From UBA2336 sp031395485 (GTDB lineage Bacteria; Bacteroidota; Bacteroidia; Cytophagales; Cyclobacteriaceae): a DNA stretch of 64,000 bases. Every line of letters starts with the position of its first letter. The first letter of the stretch is position 1. The stretch lies in contig JANNUS010000005.1 of assembly GCA_031395485.1 (NCBI GenBank), forward strand, positions 62,001 through 126,000, read 5' to 3'. The notes below the pieces were generated by a model. It did no database searches and was not told the DNA's origin. It was given only the letters and a program-made list of their open reading frames with translations. The translations under genes and the position numbers were made by a program. This document shows, piece after piece, positions 16,859 through 27,300 of the stretch.

Positions 16859-18295
16859 TTGGTGTTGAGAGCATACACAACCGCGTTAGTTCTTTTCATT
16901 TTTAGTACACTGTTGGCGAGCGCGCAAGTAGCTGACTCTATAATAAATGATGCCTTTGAACTCGCAATCGAATCAGAGGAATTTCCACAAAATAAGGACT
17001 CAGCCAGTTTTGCTTTTTATGATTTACCGTCAGAAATAGAATACATTCCGGGCGATGACCTGCCAGCAGTTGTAAAAGACAGACTTCAATGTATTCAAAA
17101 AACCATTCCGCTTACTTATAACGATCGCATTCATGGCTTTATTAATTATTTTACAGTTCGCGATCGCGAATACACACGCCAGGTAGCGAGTAGAAAAAAT
17201 ATTTACTTTCCACTGTTCGAAAAATATCTGGCAAAATACGGTTTGCCCGATGAGCTAAAATATTTAGCGGTAATTGAGTCGGGGTTAAACCCCAAGGCAG
17301 TGTCTCGAGCACGGGCCGTTGGGCTTTGGCAGTTCATGTCTCCTACCGGCAGGTACTATGGGCTGCATCACGATTGGTACATTGATGAGCGGATGGATCC
17401 GGAAAAATCAACCGATGCGGCCTGTCGATACCTTCGCGACTTATATGGTATGTTTCACAATTGGGAACTAACATTAGCATCCTACAATGCCGGACCCGGA
17501 AACGTAAAAAAAGCAATCCGCAGATCGGGCTACAAAAAAAGTTTTTGGGAAGTATATAATTACCTGCCCCGCGAGACGCGATCCTACGTTCCGCAATTTG
17601 TCGCAATTATTTACGCAATGAATTATTTAGATGACCACAATTTTTATAACGTAGGCTCAGAAATGCTCATGCCGTACGATACCATTACCGTAAATAAATT
17701 TTTACACTTTAACACCTTTGCACACCTGACAGAAGTTTGTATCGATGATTTACAGAAATTAAACCCTTCTGTTCAGCGAAACGCGTTACCCGATGTCAAT
17801 AAAAAATACACCCTAAAAATTCCCCTCCTTGCTAAAGAGAGACTACAGTTAAATCGTATTGCTATTTTGGATTCCGCTTCAAGAGTTGGCAAAACAGAAT
17901 TGCTGGCGCTGGCAAAGAATTCGGAAGGAAGTACGTATGGTCGCGATCGGGTTATTTACCGTGTAAAGAGTGGAGATGTGTTGGGCGGCATAGCTATACG
18001 CTACTATGTGCGCGTGAATGATTTGAAGCGTTGGAACAACTTAACAACCAACACAATTCGAGTTGGGCAACGCCTTAATATCTGGTTAAAGCAACCGGTT
18101 GCTACAGCTACAATCGTAAAGCAACCCCTAGCCTTGCCAATATCCGGATCTAAAACTTATATTGTTTTACCAGGCGATACCCTTTGGGATATCTCTAGAA
18201 AATATGAAGGACTTACAATTGAACGAATAAAAGAACTCAATAGCCTACATCACAACGAAATTCAGCCCGGGCAAAAATTGGTAATTTCTCAATAG
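16859..18295 (+). CDS. Membrane-bound lytic transglycosylase with two LysM domains (MltD-like)
   Basis: 478 residues. Cleaves the MurNAc-GlcNAc bond of peptidoglycan with formation of 1,6-anhydro-MurNAc. Seen: signal peptide (TTALVLFIFSTLLASAQ), SLT domain from about residue 115 with the catalytic glutamate at 140 in LAVIESGLNP, then AVGLWQFMSPTGRYYGL and LASYNAGPGNVKKA; two C-terminal LysM peptidoglycan-binding repeats (VIYRVKSGDVLGGIAIRYY near 366 and YIVLPGDTLWDISRKYEGL near 432). The start is one of TTG 16859, GTG 16862 or TTG 16865; there is no ATG. Only 5 bp separate it from tatA. Lengths and domain order fit MltD. Confidence 0.92.
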   Translation: MVLRAYTTALVLFIFSTLLASAQVADSIINDAFELAIESEEFPQNKDSASFAFYDLPSEIEYIPGDDLPAVVKDRLQCIQKTIPLTYNDRIHGFINYFTVRDREYTRQVASRKNIYFPLFEKYLAKYGLPDELKYLAVIESGLNPKAVSRARAVGLWQFMSPTGRYYGLHHDWYIDERMDPEKSTDAACRYLRDLYGMFHNWELTLASYNAGPGNVKKAIRRSGYKKSFWEVYNYLPRETRSYVPQFVAIIYAMNYLDDHNFYNVGSEMLMPYDTITVNKFLHFNTFAHLTEVCIDDLQKLNPSVQRNALPDVNKKYTLKIPLLAKERLQLNRIAILDSASRVGKTELLALAKNSEGSTYGRDRVIYRVKSGDVLGGIAIRYYVRVNDLKRWNNLTTNTIRVGQRLNIWLKQPVATATIVKQPLALPISGSKTYIVLPGDTLWDISRKYEGLTIERIKELNSLHHNEIQPGQKLVISQ

Positions 18296-18306
18296 GCTTA
18301 TCGCAG

Positions 18307-18338
18307 TTGATTAAGTTCGCTCTCGAATAGTATCTTTG
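18307..18338 (+). promoter_or_regulatory. Bacteroidota-type promoter of the malic enzyme gene
   Basis: TTG at 18307-18309 and TATCTTTG at 18331-18338, separated by 21 bp: a perfect -7 TAnnTTTG box with a -33 TTG core at normal spacing. The -7 box lies 20 bp before the ATG at 18359, so the 5' UTR would be roughly 10-15 nt. This is the best promoter match in the window. Confidence 0.65.
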
Positions 18339-18358
18339 ACTCGTTAACCTAAATCAGC

Positions 18359-20635
18359 ATGTCTATTAAAATTAGAAAGCAGGACGCCCTCAATTATCAC
18401 ACGCAGGGGCAGCCCGGAAAAATAGAAGTAGTGCCTACAAAAGTGCTTAGTTCACAACTTGATCTGGCTCTTGCTTACTCCCCAGGTGTAGCCGAACCCT
18501 GCAAAGAAATTGCCGCCAACAAAGAAGATGTTTATAAGTACACTGCAAAGGGAAACCTGGTAGCAGTAATAACAAATGGTACCGCAGTGCTTGGGCTCGG
18601 TAACATTGGCCCAGAAGCTTCGAAGCCAGTAATGGAAGGCAAAGCTGTACTCTTTAAAAAATTTGCGGGCATTGATGTCTTTGATATTGAAATTGATGAG
18701 ACCGACCCTGATAAATTTATACAAATTGTAAAATCACTCGAGCCAACGTTTGGTGGAATCAACCTGGAAGATATTAAAGCACCTGAATGCTTTAAAATTG
18801 AAAATGAACTACGTCAAAAAATGAATATACCCGTCATGCATGATGACCAGCATGGCACAGCAATAATTTCTTCCGCAGCACTGCTCAACGCACTGGAGGT
18901 TGTAGGGAAAAAGATTAATAGTATAAAGATGGTAGTTAACGGAGCGGGTGCCGCAGCCGTTTCGTGTACGCGCTTGTATTTAGCATTAGGATTGAAACAC
19001 GAAAACCTGATCATGTGCGACAGCAAAGGTGTGATTGGGAAAGTTCGAGCCGATCTTGATGATATTAAAGCGGAGTTTGCTACCGCTAAAAAAATTAAAA
19101 CACTTCAGGAAGCAATAAAAGGTGCCGATGTTTTTGTAGGCTTATCGAAAGCGGATATTCTTACCGCAGATGATATTTTAGCGATGGCAAAGGATCCAAT
19201 TGTTTTTGCCCTGGCAAACCCCAATCCAGAAATTGCGTATGATGTAGCCAAGAAAACCCGCCAAGATTTAATTATGGCTACGGGCCGTTCCGATCATCCT
19301 AATCAGGTGAATAATGTATTAGGATTTCCTTACATTTTTCGCGGAGCACTGGATGTACGTGCTACCGAAATAAATGAAGAGATGAAACTTGCAGCCGTAA
19401 AAGCGATTGCTGACCTGGCAAAAGAATCTGTGCCAGATATGGTTGTGAAAGCCTACGGAACAGATAAAATTTCTTTTGGTCGTGAGTATCTAATCCCGAA
19501 ACCACTCGATCCCCGATTAATCACTGCCATATCGCCCGCTGTAGCAAAAGCCGCAATGGATTCGGGCATGGCCAGCAAGCCAATCACTGACTGGGCAGCA
19601 TACCATCAAGAGTTGCTTAACCGTATTGGCATTGATCAAAAATTAATGACACGCATTATTGACCGCGCGAAAAAGAATCCTAAGCGCGTTGTGTTTGCGG
19701 AAGCCCATCATCATAAAATTCTTAAGGCCGCACAAATTCTTCAGGATGAAGGAATTGCTCAGCCTATTTTATTGGGTGATAAGGACGAGATTGAACGGTT
19801 AATTATTGAGCACAAACTTGAACTTGATTGCCCGATAATCTATCCCCGTAAGGAACAAGAGAAGGTTGACCTCTTTGCCGAAAGATTATATAAAAAACGA
19901 CAACGCAAAGGAATGACGTTGCGCGACTGCCAGCAATTACTTCGCGACCGTAATTATTATGGCGCCATGATGGTAGAAACCGGAGAAGCCGATGCGCTTG
20001 TGTCGGGGCTTACAAAAGATTACCCCAAAACAATTGTGCCCGCGCTTCAAATCATTGGTATCGCTGATGGTGTAAATCGAGTGGCCGGTATGTACATTAT
20101 CTTAAATAAGAAAGGCACTTTCTTTTTTGCTGATGCTACCGTTAACCTTGATCCAAACGCGGCTGAACTAGTCGATATCATTGGGCTCACTGCACGGGGT
20201 GTAAAATTTTTCGATATGGAGCCCCGAATCGCGGTGCTTTCATACTCCAACTTTGGTTCCTCAAAAGGCGAAGTGCCTGAAAAAACCAGAGAAGCTGTGA
20301 GGCTTGCAAAAAAGAAATACCCTGACTTAGTCATCGATGGGGAGATTCAGGCTAACGTAGCGTTAAACACTGAAATCCAAAAAGAAAATTATCCGTTCTG
20401 CGCCCTCTCCGATGAAGGAGCTAATACATTAATATTTCCAAATTTAGAATCGGGCAACATAGCTTACAAATTATTGATGGAGATTGGCGGTGCCGAGGCC
20501 ATTGGCCCCATACTGTTAGGAATGAAAAAACCAGTTCACGTATTACAACTGGGAAGTTCTATCCGTGAAATCGTAAACATGGCGGCCATTGCTGTGGTGG
20601 ACGCACAACTTCATGATCAGAATGACCACCTTTAA
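18359..20635 (+). CDS. maeB: NADP-dependent malic enzyme with C-terminal phosphotransacetylase-like domain
   Basis: 758 residues. Oxidative decarboxylation of malate to pyruvate with reduction of NADP. The N-terminal malic domain shows LALAYSPGVAEPC near residue 38, the NGTAVLGLGNIGP segment, and DDQHGTAI; the nucleotide-binding part shows VNGAGAAAVSC near 195 and ALANPNPEI. From about residue 430 a phosphate acetyltransferase-like domain follows (VFAEAHHHKILKAAQIL, DALVSGLTKDYP). This two-domain layout is the MaeB type; in known MaeB proteins the PTA part is regulatory (acetyl-CoA sensing) and lacks activity, which I take as family knowledge. Own promoter upstream. Confidence 0.95.
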   Translation: MSIKIRKQDALNYHTQGQPGKIEVVPTKVLSSQLDLALAYSPGVAEPCKEIAANKEDVYKYTAKGNLVAVITNGTAVLGLGNIGPEASKPVMEGKAVLFKKFAGIDVFDIEIDETDPDKFIQIVKSLEPTFGGINLEDIKAPECFKIENELRQKMNIPVMHDDQHGTAIISSAALLNALEVVGKKINSIKMVVNGAGAAAVSCTRLYLALGLKHENLIMCDSKGVIGKVRADLDDIKAEFATAKKIKTLQEAIKGADVFVGLSKADILTADDILAMAKDPIVFALANPNPEIAYDVAKKTRQDLIMATGRSDHPNQVNNVLGFPYIFRGALDVRATEINEEMKLAAVKAIADLAKESVPDMVVKAYGTDKISFGREYLIPKPLDPRLITAISPAVAKAAMDSGMASKPITDWAAYHQELLNRIGIDQKLMTRIIDRAKKNPKRVVFAEAHHHKILKAAQILQDEGIAQPILLGDKDEIERLIIEHKLELDCPIIYPRKEQEKVDLFAERLYKKRQRKGMTLRDCQQLLRDRNYYGAMMVETGEADALVSGLTKDYPKTIVPALQIIGIADGVNRVAGMYIILNKKGTFFFADATVNLDPNAAELVDIIGLTARGVKFFDMEPRIAVLSYSNFGSSKGEVPEKTREAVRLAKKKYPDLVIDGEIQANVALNTEIQKENYPFCALSDEGANTLIFPNLESGNIAYKLLMEIGGAEAIGPILLGMKKPVHVLQLGSSIREIVNMAAIAVVDAQLHDQNDHL

Positions 20636-20701
20636 TAATGCACGATGTACAATTTTAGATTTTTAAAATTCATAAATCGTACCTTGTAAATCGTAATTCT
20701 C

Positions 20702-21295
20702 ATGATTGCATTTCTTAAAGGTAAACTCATTCATAAAGACCCCACCTTTGTTATCATCGATGTAAACGGAGTGGGGTATCACGCTCATATTTCGTTGCAG
20801 ACGTATTCTGAAATAAAGGACCAGGAAAATATTTTGTTGTACACACACCTCAGCATCCGCGAAGACGCCCATGTACTTTTTGGATTTAGTAAAGAGCCTG
20901 AAAAAAAAATGTTTCAGATGCTTATCTCCGTTAACGGAGTGGGATCGAGTACGGCAATTATCATGCTCTCGTATATGTCGATCGATGAACTCCGATCTGC
21001 GATTATCCATGACGATGCCACCACCCTCCAGAAAATAAAAGGTATTGGTGGAAAGACTGCTCAGCGAGTAATCATTGAGCTAAAAGACAAACTCAAAAAA
21101 GATGCGTACGAAGAAATAATTCCTTCGGGTACGGGCATCCGGCACAATACCTTACGCAACGAGGCGTTATCTGCTCTAATAACCTTGGGTATCAACAAAA
21201 GCGCAGCTGAGAAAAGTGTCGATGGAGTCCTGAAAAAATCAGGAAATACCCTTACTTTAGAAGATTTAGTTAAACAAGCACTCAAAAACGCCTGA
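20702..21295 (+). CDS. ruvA: Holliday junction branch migration protein RuvA
   Basis: 197 residues. Binds four-way DNA junctions and loads RuvB. Seen: N-terminal OB-fold (FLKGKLIHKDPTFVIIDVNG), two helix-hairpin-helix motifs (LISVNGVGSSTAIIM and IKGIGGKTAQRVIIELKD), and the C-terminal RuvB-binding helical domain (RNEALSALITLGINKSAAEK). Length is normal. sprA starts 7 bp after its stop; the ruvA-sprA neighbourhood is a recurrent arrangement in Bacteroidota. Confidence 0.96.
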   Translation: MIAFLKGKLIHKDPTFVIIDVNGVGYHAHISLQTYSEIKDQENILLYTHLSIREDAHVLFGFSKEPEKKMFQMLISVNGVGSSTAIIMLSYMSIDELRSAIIHDDATTLQKIKGIGGKTAQRVIIELKDKLKKDAYEEIIPSGTGIRHNTLRNEALSALITLGINKSAAEKSVDGVLKKSGNTLTLEDLVKQALKNA

Positions 21296-21302
21296 GATAC
21301 GC

Positions 21303-24300
21303 TTGACTCATGTAAAACCGAAGTTCTCAATCGCTATCACAGCCATGGCGCTGATAGTCTGGATGGGTGTTGCAAACACCCCGGCTGAAGCCTTTTTTCA
21401 GCGACAGGATACTTCGCGTCTTCAGCAAGACACCATAAAAAATCTCCCATACAAACCCAGCCGAAAGCCAACGTTCCGTTTAAGCGATCGTTATGGCGAT
21501 CCGTTCTCTAATACCACCACTGAATCTCCGCTCTTTTTAAAAGACCCCACGAAAGTTAACATGGAGGTGGAGTTAGACTCCAATCTGAATTATACCATCT
21601 ACGAAAAAATAGGCGAGCTTAATTTTCGCCCTGTCACCACCATGTCGTTTCAGGAGTTTAAAGACCACCAGGATCGACAAATATTAAAAAGCTATTGGCA
21701 GGGTAAGTCGCGCAGCATGGATGGCGAAAGTGCGGTTAGCAGTCGAGGCCTTATTCCAAAAATTTTTATAAGCCCGGTTCTTGATCGTATTTTTGGTGGG
21801 AGTTATGTGGAGCTCATTCCACGCGGATTTGTAACGTTGGATTTTGGTGGCTCGTTTCAGAAAATCAGTAACCCTTCTATCCCTATTCGGCAACAGCGCA
21901 ACGGAGGCTTTGAATTCGATCAGCAAATTAACATGAGCGTGGTGGGTAAGGTAGGTGAAAAGCTTACCGTGAACGCCAACTTTGATAACAATAATTCTTT
22001 CGACTTTCAAAACAACATGAAAGTAGAATACACGGGTTTTAAAGAAGATATTCTAAAAAAACTAGAGATCGGTAACGTAAGCTTACCGCTGAACAATACA
22101 TTGATACAGGGCTCACAAAATCTTTTTGGAATAAAAGCGCAAATGCAGTTTGGGAAAATGTTTGTTACCTCCATTGCTACCACACAACGTGGAAAAGTGG
22201 AATCGATTAACATTGCTGGCGGAAGTAACGGGCAAGGTCGGCCATTCGAATTTATTGCTTCCGGGTATGACGAGAGCCGGCATTTTTTTCTTGGGCATTT
22301 CTTCCGCGACAACTACCAAAACTGGGTAAGAAACACACCACAAATTATTTCAGGGGTAAACATTACACGGATAGAGGTTTACCTGATCAACAGAAGCAGC
22401 GATACACAGACCCTGAGAGGTGTTGTGGGTTTTGCAGATTTGGGTGAATACAATAAGATTTATAATACAAATTTGATAAGCAACCAAGGGAGTGATCCTG
22501 CAAGCAGTAATATTGCAAATTCACTCTGGGATGATCTTAGTGCCTTTAACGACACTCAACGGGAAGCCGATAATATTCTCGATGCTTTACAAGTTAATGG
22601 GCTTGGTCTGGTAAACGGCACTGACTTTGAAAAAATTACCAGCTCCAGAAAACTGGCTCCAACAGAATTTACATTTCATAAGCAGCTCGGCTACGTTACC
22701 CTTTCACGAAAACTGCAAAGCGATGAAGTGCTTGCTGTAGCATATGAATACACCTATAACGGTCGCAACTATAAAGTAGGTGAACTTTCGGAAGACTATG
22801 CCAGCAGGCCCGACTCGGAAGTGGTTTTTTTAAAACTACTGCGCACCCGCGATTATTTTCCCAGCGATAACGCAGGCCGTACGCTGCCCATGTGGGATTT
22901 AATGATGAAGAATATTTATAACATGAATGTAAGCCAACTTTCACGCGATGGCTTTCAACTGCGTGTAATTTACCGTGATGATAAAACCGGTATTGATAAC
23001 CCGCAGTTGCAAGAAGGTTCATTTGCCCGTAATCGGCAATTGATTGAAATCATGGGGCTTGACCGGCTTAACCCGGTGAATGACCCGCCTGGAGATGGAA
23101 ATTTCGATTTTGTAGAAGGCTTAACCATTAACGCTCAATCGGGCCTAATTATCTTCCCATATCTCGAGCCGTTCAATAACCCCCTGCGAACAGCCTTTGC
23201 GCAGGAGCCCAATGCAGATTTTCTTATTCAAAAATATGTTTTTGATACCCTCTATCGCATACCAAAAGCCCAGGCCGAGCGCCTTGCAACAAAAAACAAA
23301 TTTTACATTGTCGGTACCTATACAGCCACAGGCTCATCAAAAAATATTCAGATTCCCGGCTTTGGCGTAACACCAGGTTCGGTTCGGGTTTACGCAGGTG
23401 GCACTCCGCTTATCGAGCAACAAGATTTTGTCGTAGACTATACCTTTGGCACCGTTACTATTTTAAATGACGCTATTTTAAATTCCGGAAAAAACATTAC
23501 GGTAGACTATGAACAATCCGATCCGTTTGCTTTTCAAACACGCTCGTTACTCGGAACACGCCTTGACTATAAATTAAGTGATGATGTTAACTTCGGCTCT
23601 ACCCTGCTTTATTATAACGAGCGCCCCCTCATTAGCCGTAACCTGATTGGCACCGAGCCGGCAAGAAACTTACAATATGGTTTAGATTTTAATGTTCGAA
23701 AGAACAGCCGTCTTCTTACGAAATGGGTCGATGCCATTCCGGGAATTCAAACTAAAGAACTATCAACCTTTAACTGGAGTGGCGAATTCGCGCAACTACT
23801 TCCCGGCACGTCCAATATTGTTGATGGATCGGGCACAGCGTATATCGATGATTTTGAGAACACCGCAACTCCATATTCATTGCTCGGCCCGGCTGCCTGG
23901 AAATTGGCCGCTACACCCAAAACAACTAACAACAAATTTGAGGGTTCGGGCACAGGCATATTACCAACGGGTTATAAACGGGCTAAACTAGCCTGGTACC
24001 AGGTCGACAACCAATTTTACCGCGATGGTGGTGACTATAAGCCGAGCAACATTAGCACCGCTGATCTTCAAAATCATTATGTGCGCGCGGTAAGTCCTCA
24101 GGAAATTTTTCCGAAAAAATTCCGTACGCAAGGTAATTTCTTTGAACAAATTTTAGATGTGGCATATTACCCGAGCGAGCGTGGACCCTATAATTATAAT
24201 CCTAATCTTATGGAGGTTAATGGACAGGCAGCACTACCCGATCCTGCTGATAATTGGGCAGGCATTACCACGGCTATACGCACCGAAGTAGATTTTAACA

Positions 24301-27300
24301 AAGCCAACATTGAGTACGTAGAGTTTTGGTTGATGGATCCATTTATTACAACCGAACGTGGAAAAATTATTGATGGGAAATTTAATAACAATAATACAAC
24401 AGGCGGAAAACTCATTTTTCACCTCGGCAATGTCTCCGAAGATGTAATGCGTGATTCTAAGCATGCGTTCGAAAATGGGTTACCGACTAATGGAGATCTG
24501 AGCCTTGCACAACAAAACGAGTGGGGTTATGTAACCGATCAGCAATATCTTACAAATGCTTTCGACAACTCAGCATCATCGCGAAAAAACCAAGATGTGG
24601 GCTTAGATGGAATTTCCAATAATGCCGACCCTATCAATGAAAAAACCAAGTTCGCTCCATTCCTGGATGCAGTTGATAACAATTTGCCAAATACGTTCAT
24701 CGATGTGCAAGATGATCCCTCAGCCGACAATTTTCAATATTTTTTAGGTACTGATTTAGATCAGCGTGACGCACAGCTTCTTGAGCGTTACAAAAACTAT
24801 AATGGGCTGGAGAATAATACGCCTATCATTTCGGGTAACGATCAGATCGCGCGATCCGGCAGCCCTTACCCCGATAATGAAGATTTAAATGTTGACAACA
24901 CCATTAGTGAGCTAGAAGAATATTACCAATACGAAATTAATTTAGAATCAAACAACCTAGGCATTGGAAAGGAGTTCATCGTGGACGAAATTCTGGCAAG
25001 TCCGGAAGGCAATCCCGACCAAGTAAAATGGTATCTCTTTCGTATTCCCATTCAACAGTATGAAGAGAAATATGGAAACATTAGTGGGTTTACTTCTATA
25101 CGCTATGCACGCATGATTCTGACAGGCTTTGAAGAACCAGTCGTACTTCGGTTTGCTAATTTTCGCATGGTGGGTGCGCGTTGGATTCGGTACACGGATA
25201 ACTTACGTGAGGGTGGATTAATTGAAACCCCCGAGCCCGGTGCCAACAATTTTACAGTTTCGGTTGTAAACATTGAAGAGAATGCAAGTGGTGACGATCT
25301 GAAATCTCCCTATGTATTACCACCCGGTTTTATTCGTGATCGCGACAACACCTCCTCGGTAGCCCGCCAACTTAACGAACAATCCGTGCAGGTATGCATT
25401 GATGGATTGGAGGATGGCGATGCGCGCGCCATTTACAAAAATGTTGGTATGGACTTTTTTAACTACGGACGCATTAAAATGTTTACACATGCCAACAGTG
25501 AACTTACCAACGATGATGAACTTACCGTATTTATGCGGTTGGGTACCGACTATGATGAAAACTACTATGAAATTGAAATTCCATTAAAAATTACAAGGCC
25601 AGCCAACACCACCGACCCAAACAAGGTTTGGCCGGAAGCAAATGAATTTGATTTTGACCTTGACGATCTATACGCGTTAAAAACAAAGCGCGATCGTGAT
25701 CGGCTATCGCTTGATGAGATTTATACGTGGCCAACCCTTGTAGGAAGACACACCTTGCGTATTCTTGGGCGACCCGATCTTACGCAAGTTAAAGTAATAA
25801 TGATTGGCGTACGAAACCCCCGCACACCCAATAAACTGTCGCATTCATTATGCCTTTGGGCAAACGAATTACGCCTTACCGATTTTGATCGTACAGCAGG
25901 GTGGGCTATAAATTCAACAGTTAGTACTAAACTTGCTGATTTTGCAACCGTTACCGGTTCCTTGCGGTACACCACTTTTGGCTTTGGCGGTGTTAGTTCT
26001 AAAATAAGCGAGCGCACTCGCGATGAAACTACGGCATACGATATTACGGCCAGTGTAAATCTCGATAAGCTATTTCTGGGTAACACAGGAATTAAATTAC
26101 CCATGTTGGTGAGCTATGAAAATACTACGATCAATCCAAAATATGACCCCGCTAACCCCGATTTACGGATAGACGCTGCGTTGAAATCCTTCACGAATAA
26201 TGCAGATCGTGAAGCATACAAAAAACTGATTCAAGATAGAACCGTTCGCAGAAGCATAAATTTTACCAATGTGCGAAAGGTGAAAGTAAACCCCAACGCT
26301 AAAACTCACATTTATGACGTTGAGAATCTATCGTTCAATTATGCCTATAGCGAAGCCTCTCGTAAAAGCTTTACCATTGATGAGTCTATTCAACGCATTT
26401 ACCGAGGAGGAGCGGCCTATAGTTTTTCTCCAAAATCTACGGGTATCGAGCCCTTTAAAAAATCGAAGAACTTTAAATCACCATACCTGAAATTGATCAA
26501 GGACTTCAATTTTAGTTTGATGCCCGCCAATATTTCCGTTCGCGGTGATTTAGAAAGATCCTTTGTTAAAAATGTATACCGAAATTCGCTCTCGAATTCC
26601 ACCCCCCAATATCAAAAATATTTTACGTTTAACCGGCAGTATAATGTAAAATGGAATTTATCAAAAAGTCTTTCGTTGGATTACGCTGCGCGTGTAAATG
26701 CTATTATTGATGAGCCCGAAGGCGAAGGAAAAGCGGTGAATGAAGAGATTAAAAAGAACCTGAAAAAATTTGGCCGTATGAAGTCTTTCGACCAAAGCTT
26801 AACGGCAAATTATGTTTTGCCCTTGGATAAAATTCCAGTTACTGACTGGCTAAGTTCAGAATATCGATATCAGGTAAACTATAGCTGGCGAGCAGGACCA
26901 TTAAATAAGCCTGACGATCCAGATAATCCGAATGACCCAAATAATTTGCCCGATGCACTGGATTTTAAAAATACAATACAGAACAGTCGTGACCGCACCG
27001 CAACTGGCCGAATTGATATGGTAAAACTGTATAACAAAATCAGCTTTCTTAAAAACATAAACACTCCCGCCAGACCAACGAAGCCAACAGCGGCAAAACA
27101 ACCCGACACTGTTCGTGTTACGCCTCCGGCTGTAAGAGGGCTGCTTCGATTATTGATGTCATTGCGTTCAATCAGTGGAACATATTCAATTACCGATGGT
27201 ACTATTCTTCCTGGATTTACGCCATCACCGTGGCTATTTGGTATGGACAAAGATTTTAGCACACCCGGATGGAGTTTCATTCTCGGAAGCCAAAATCCAA

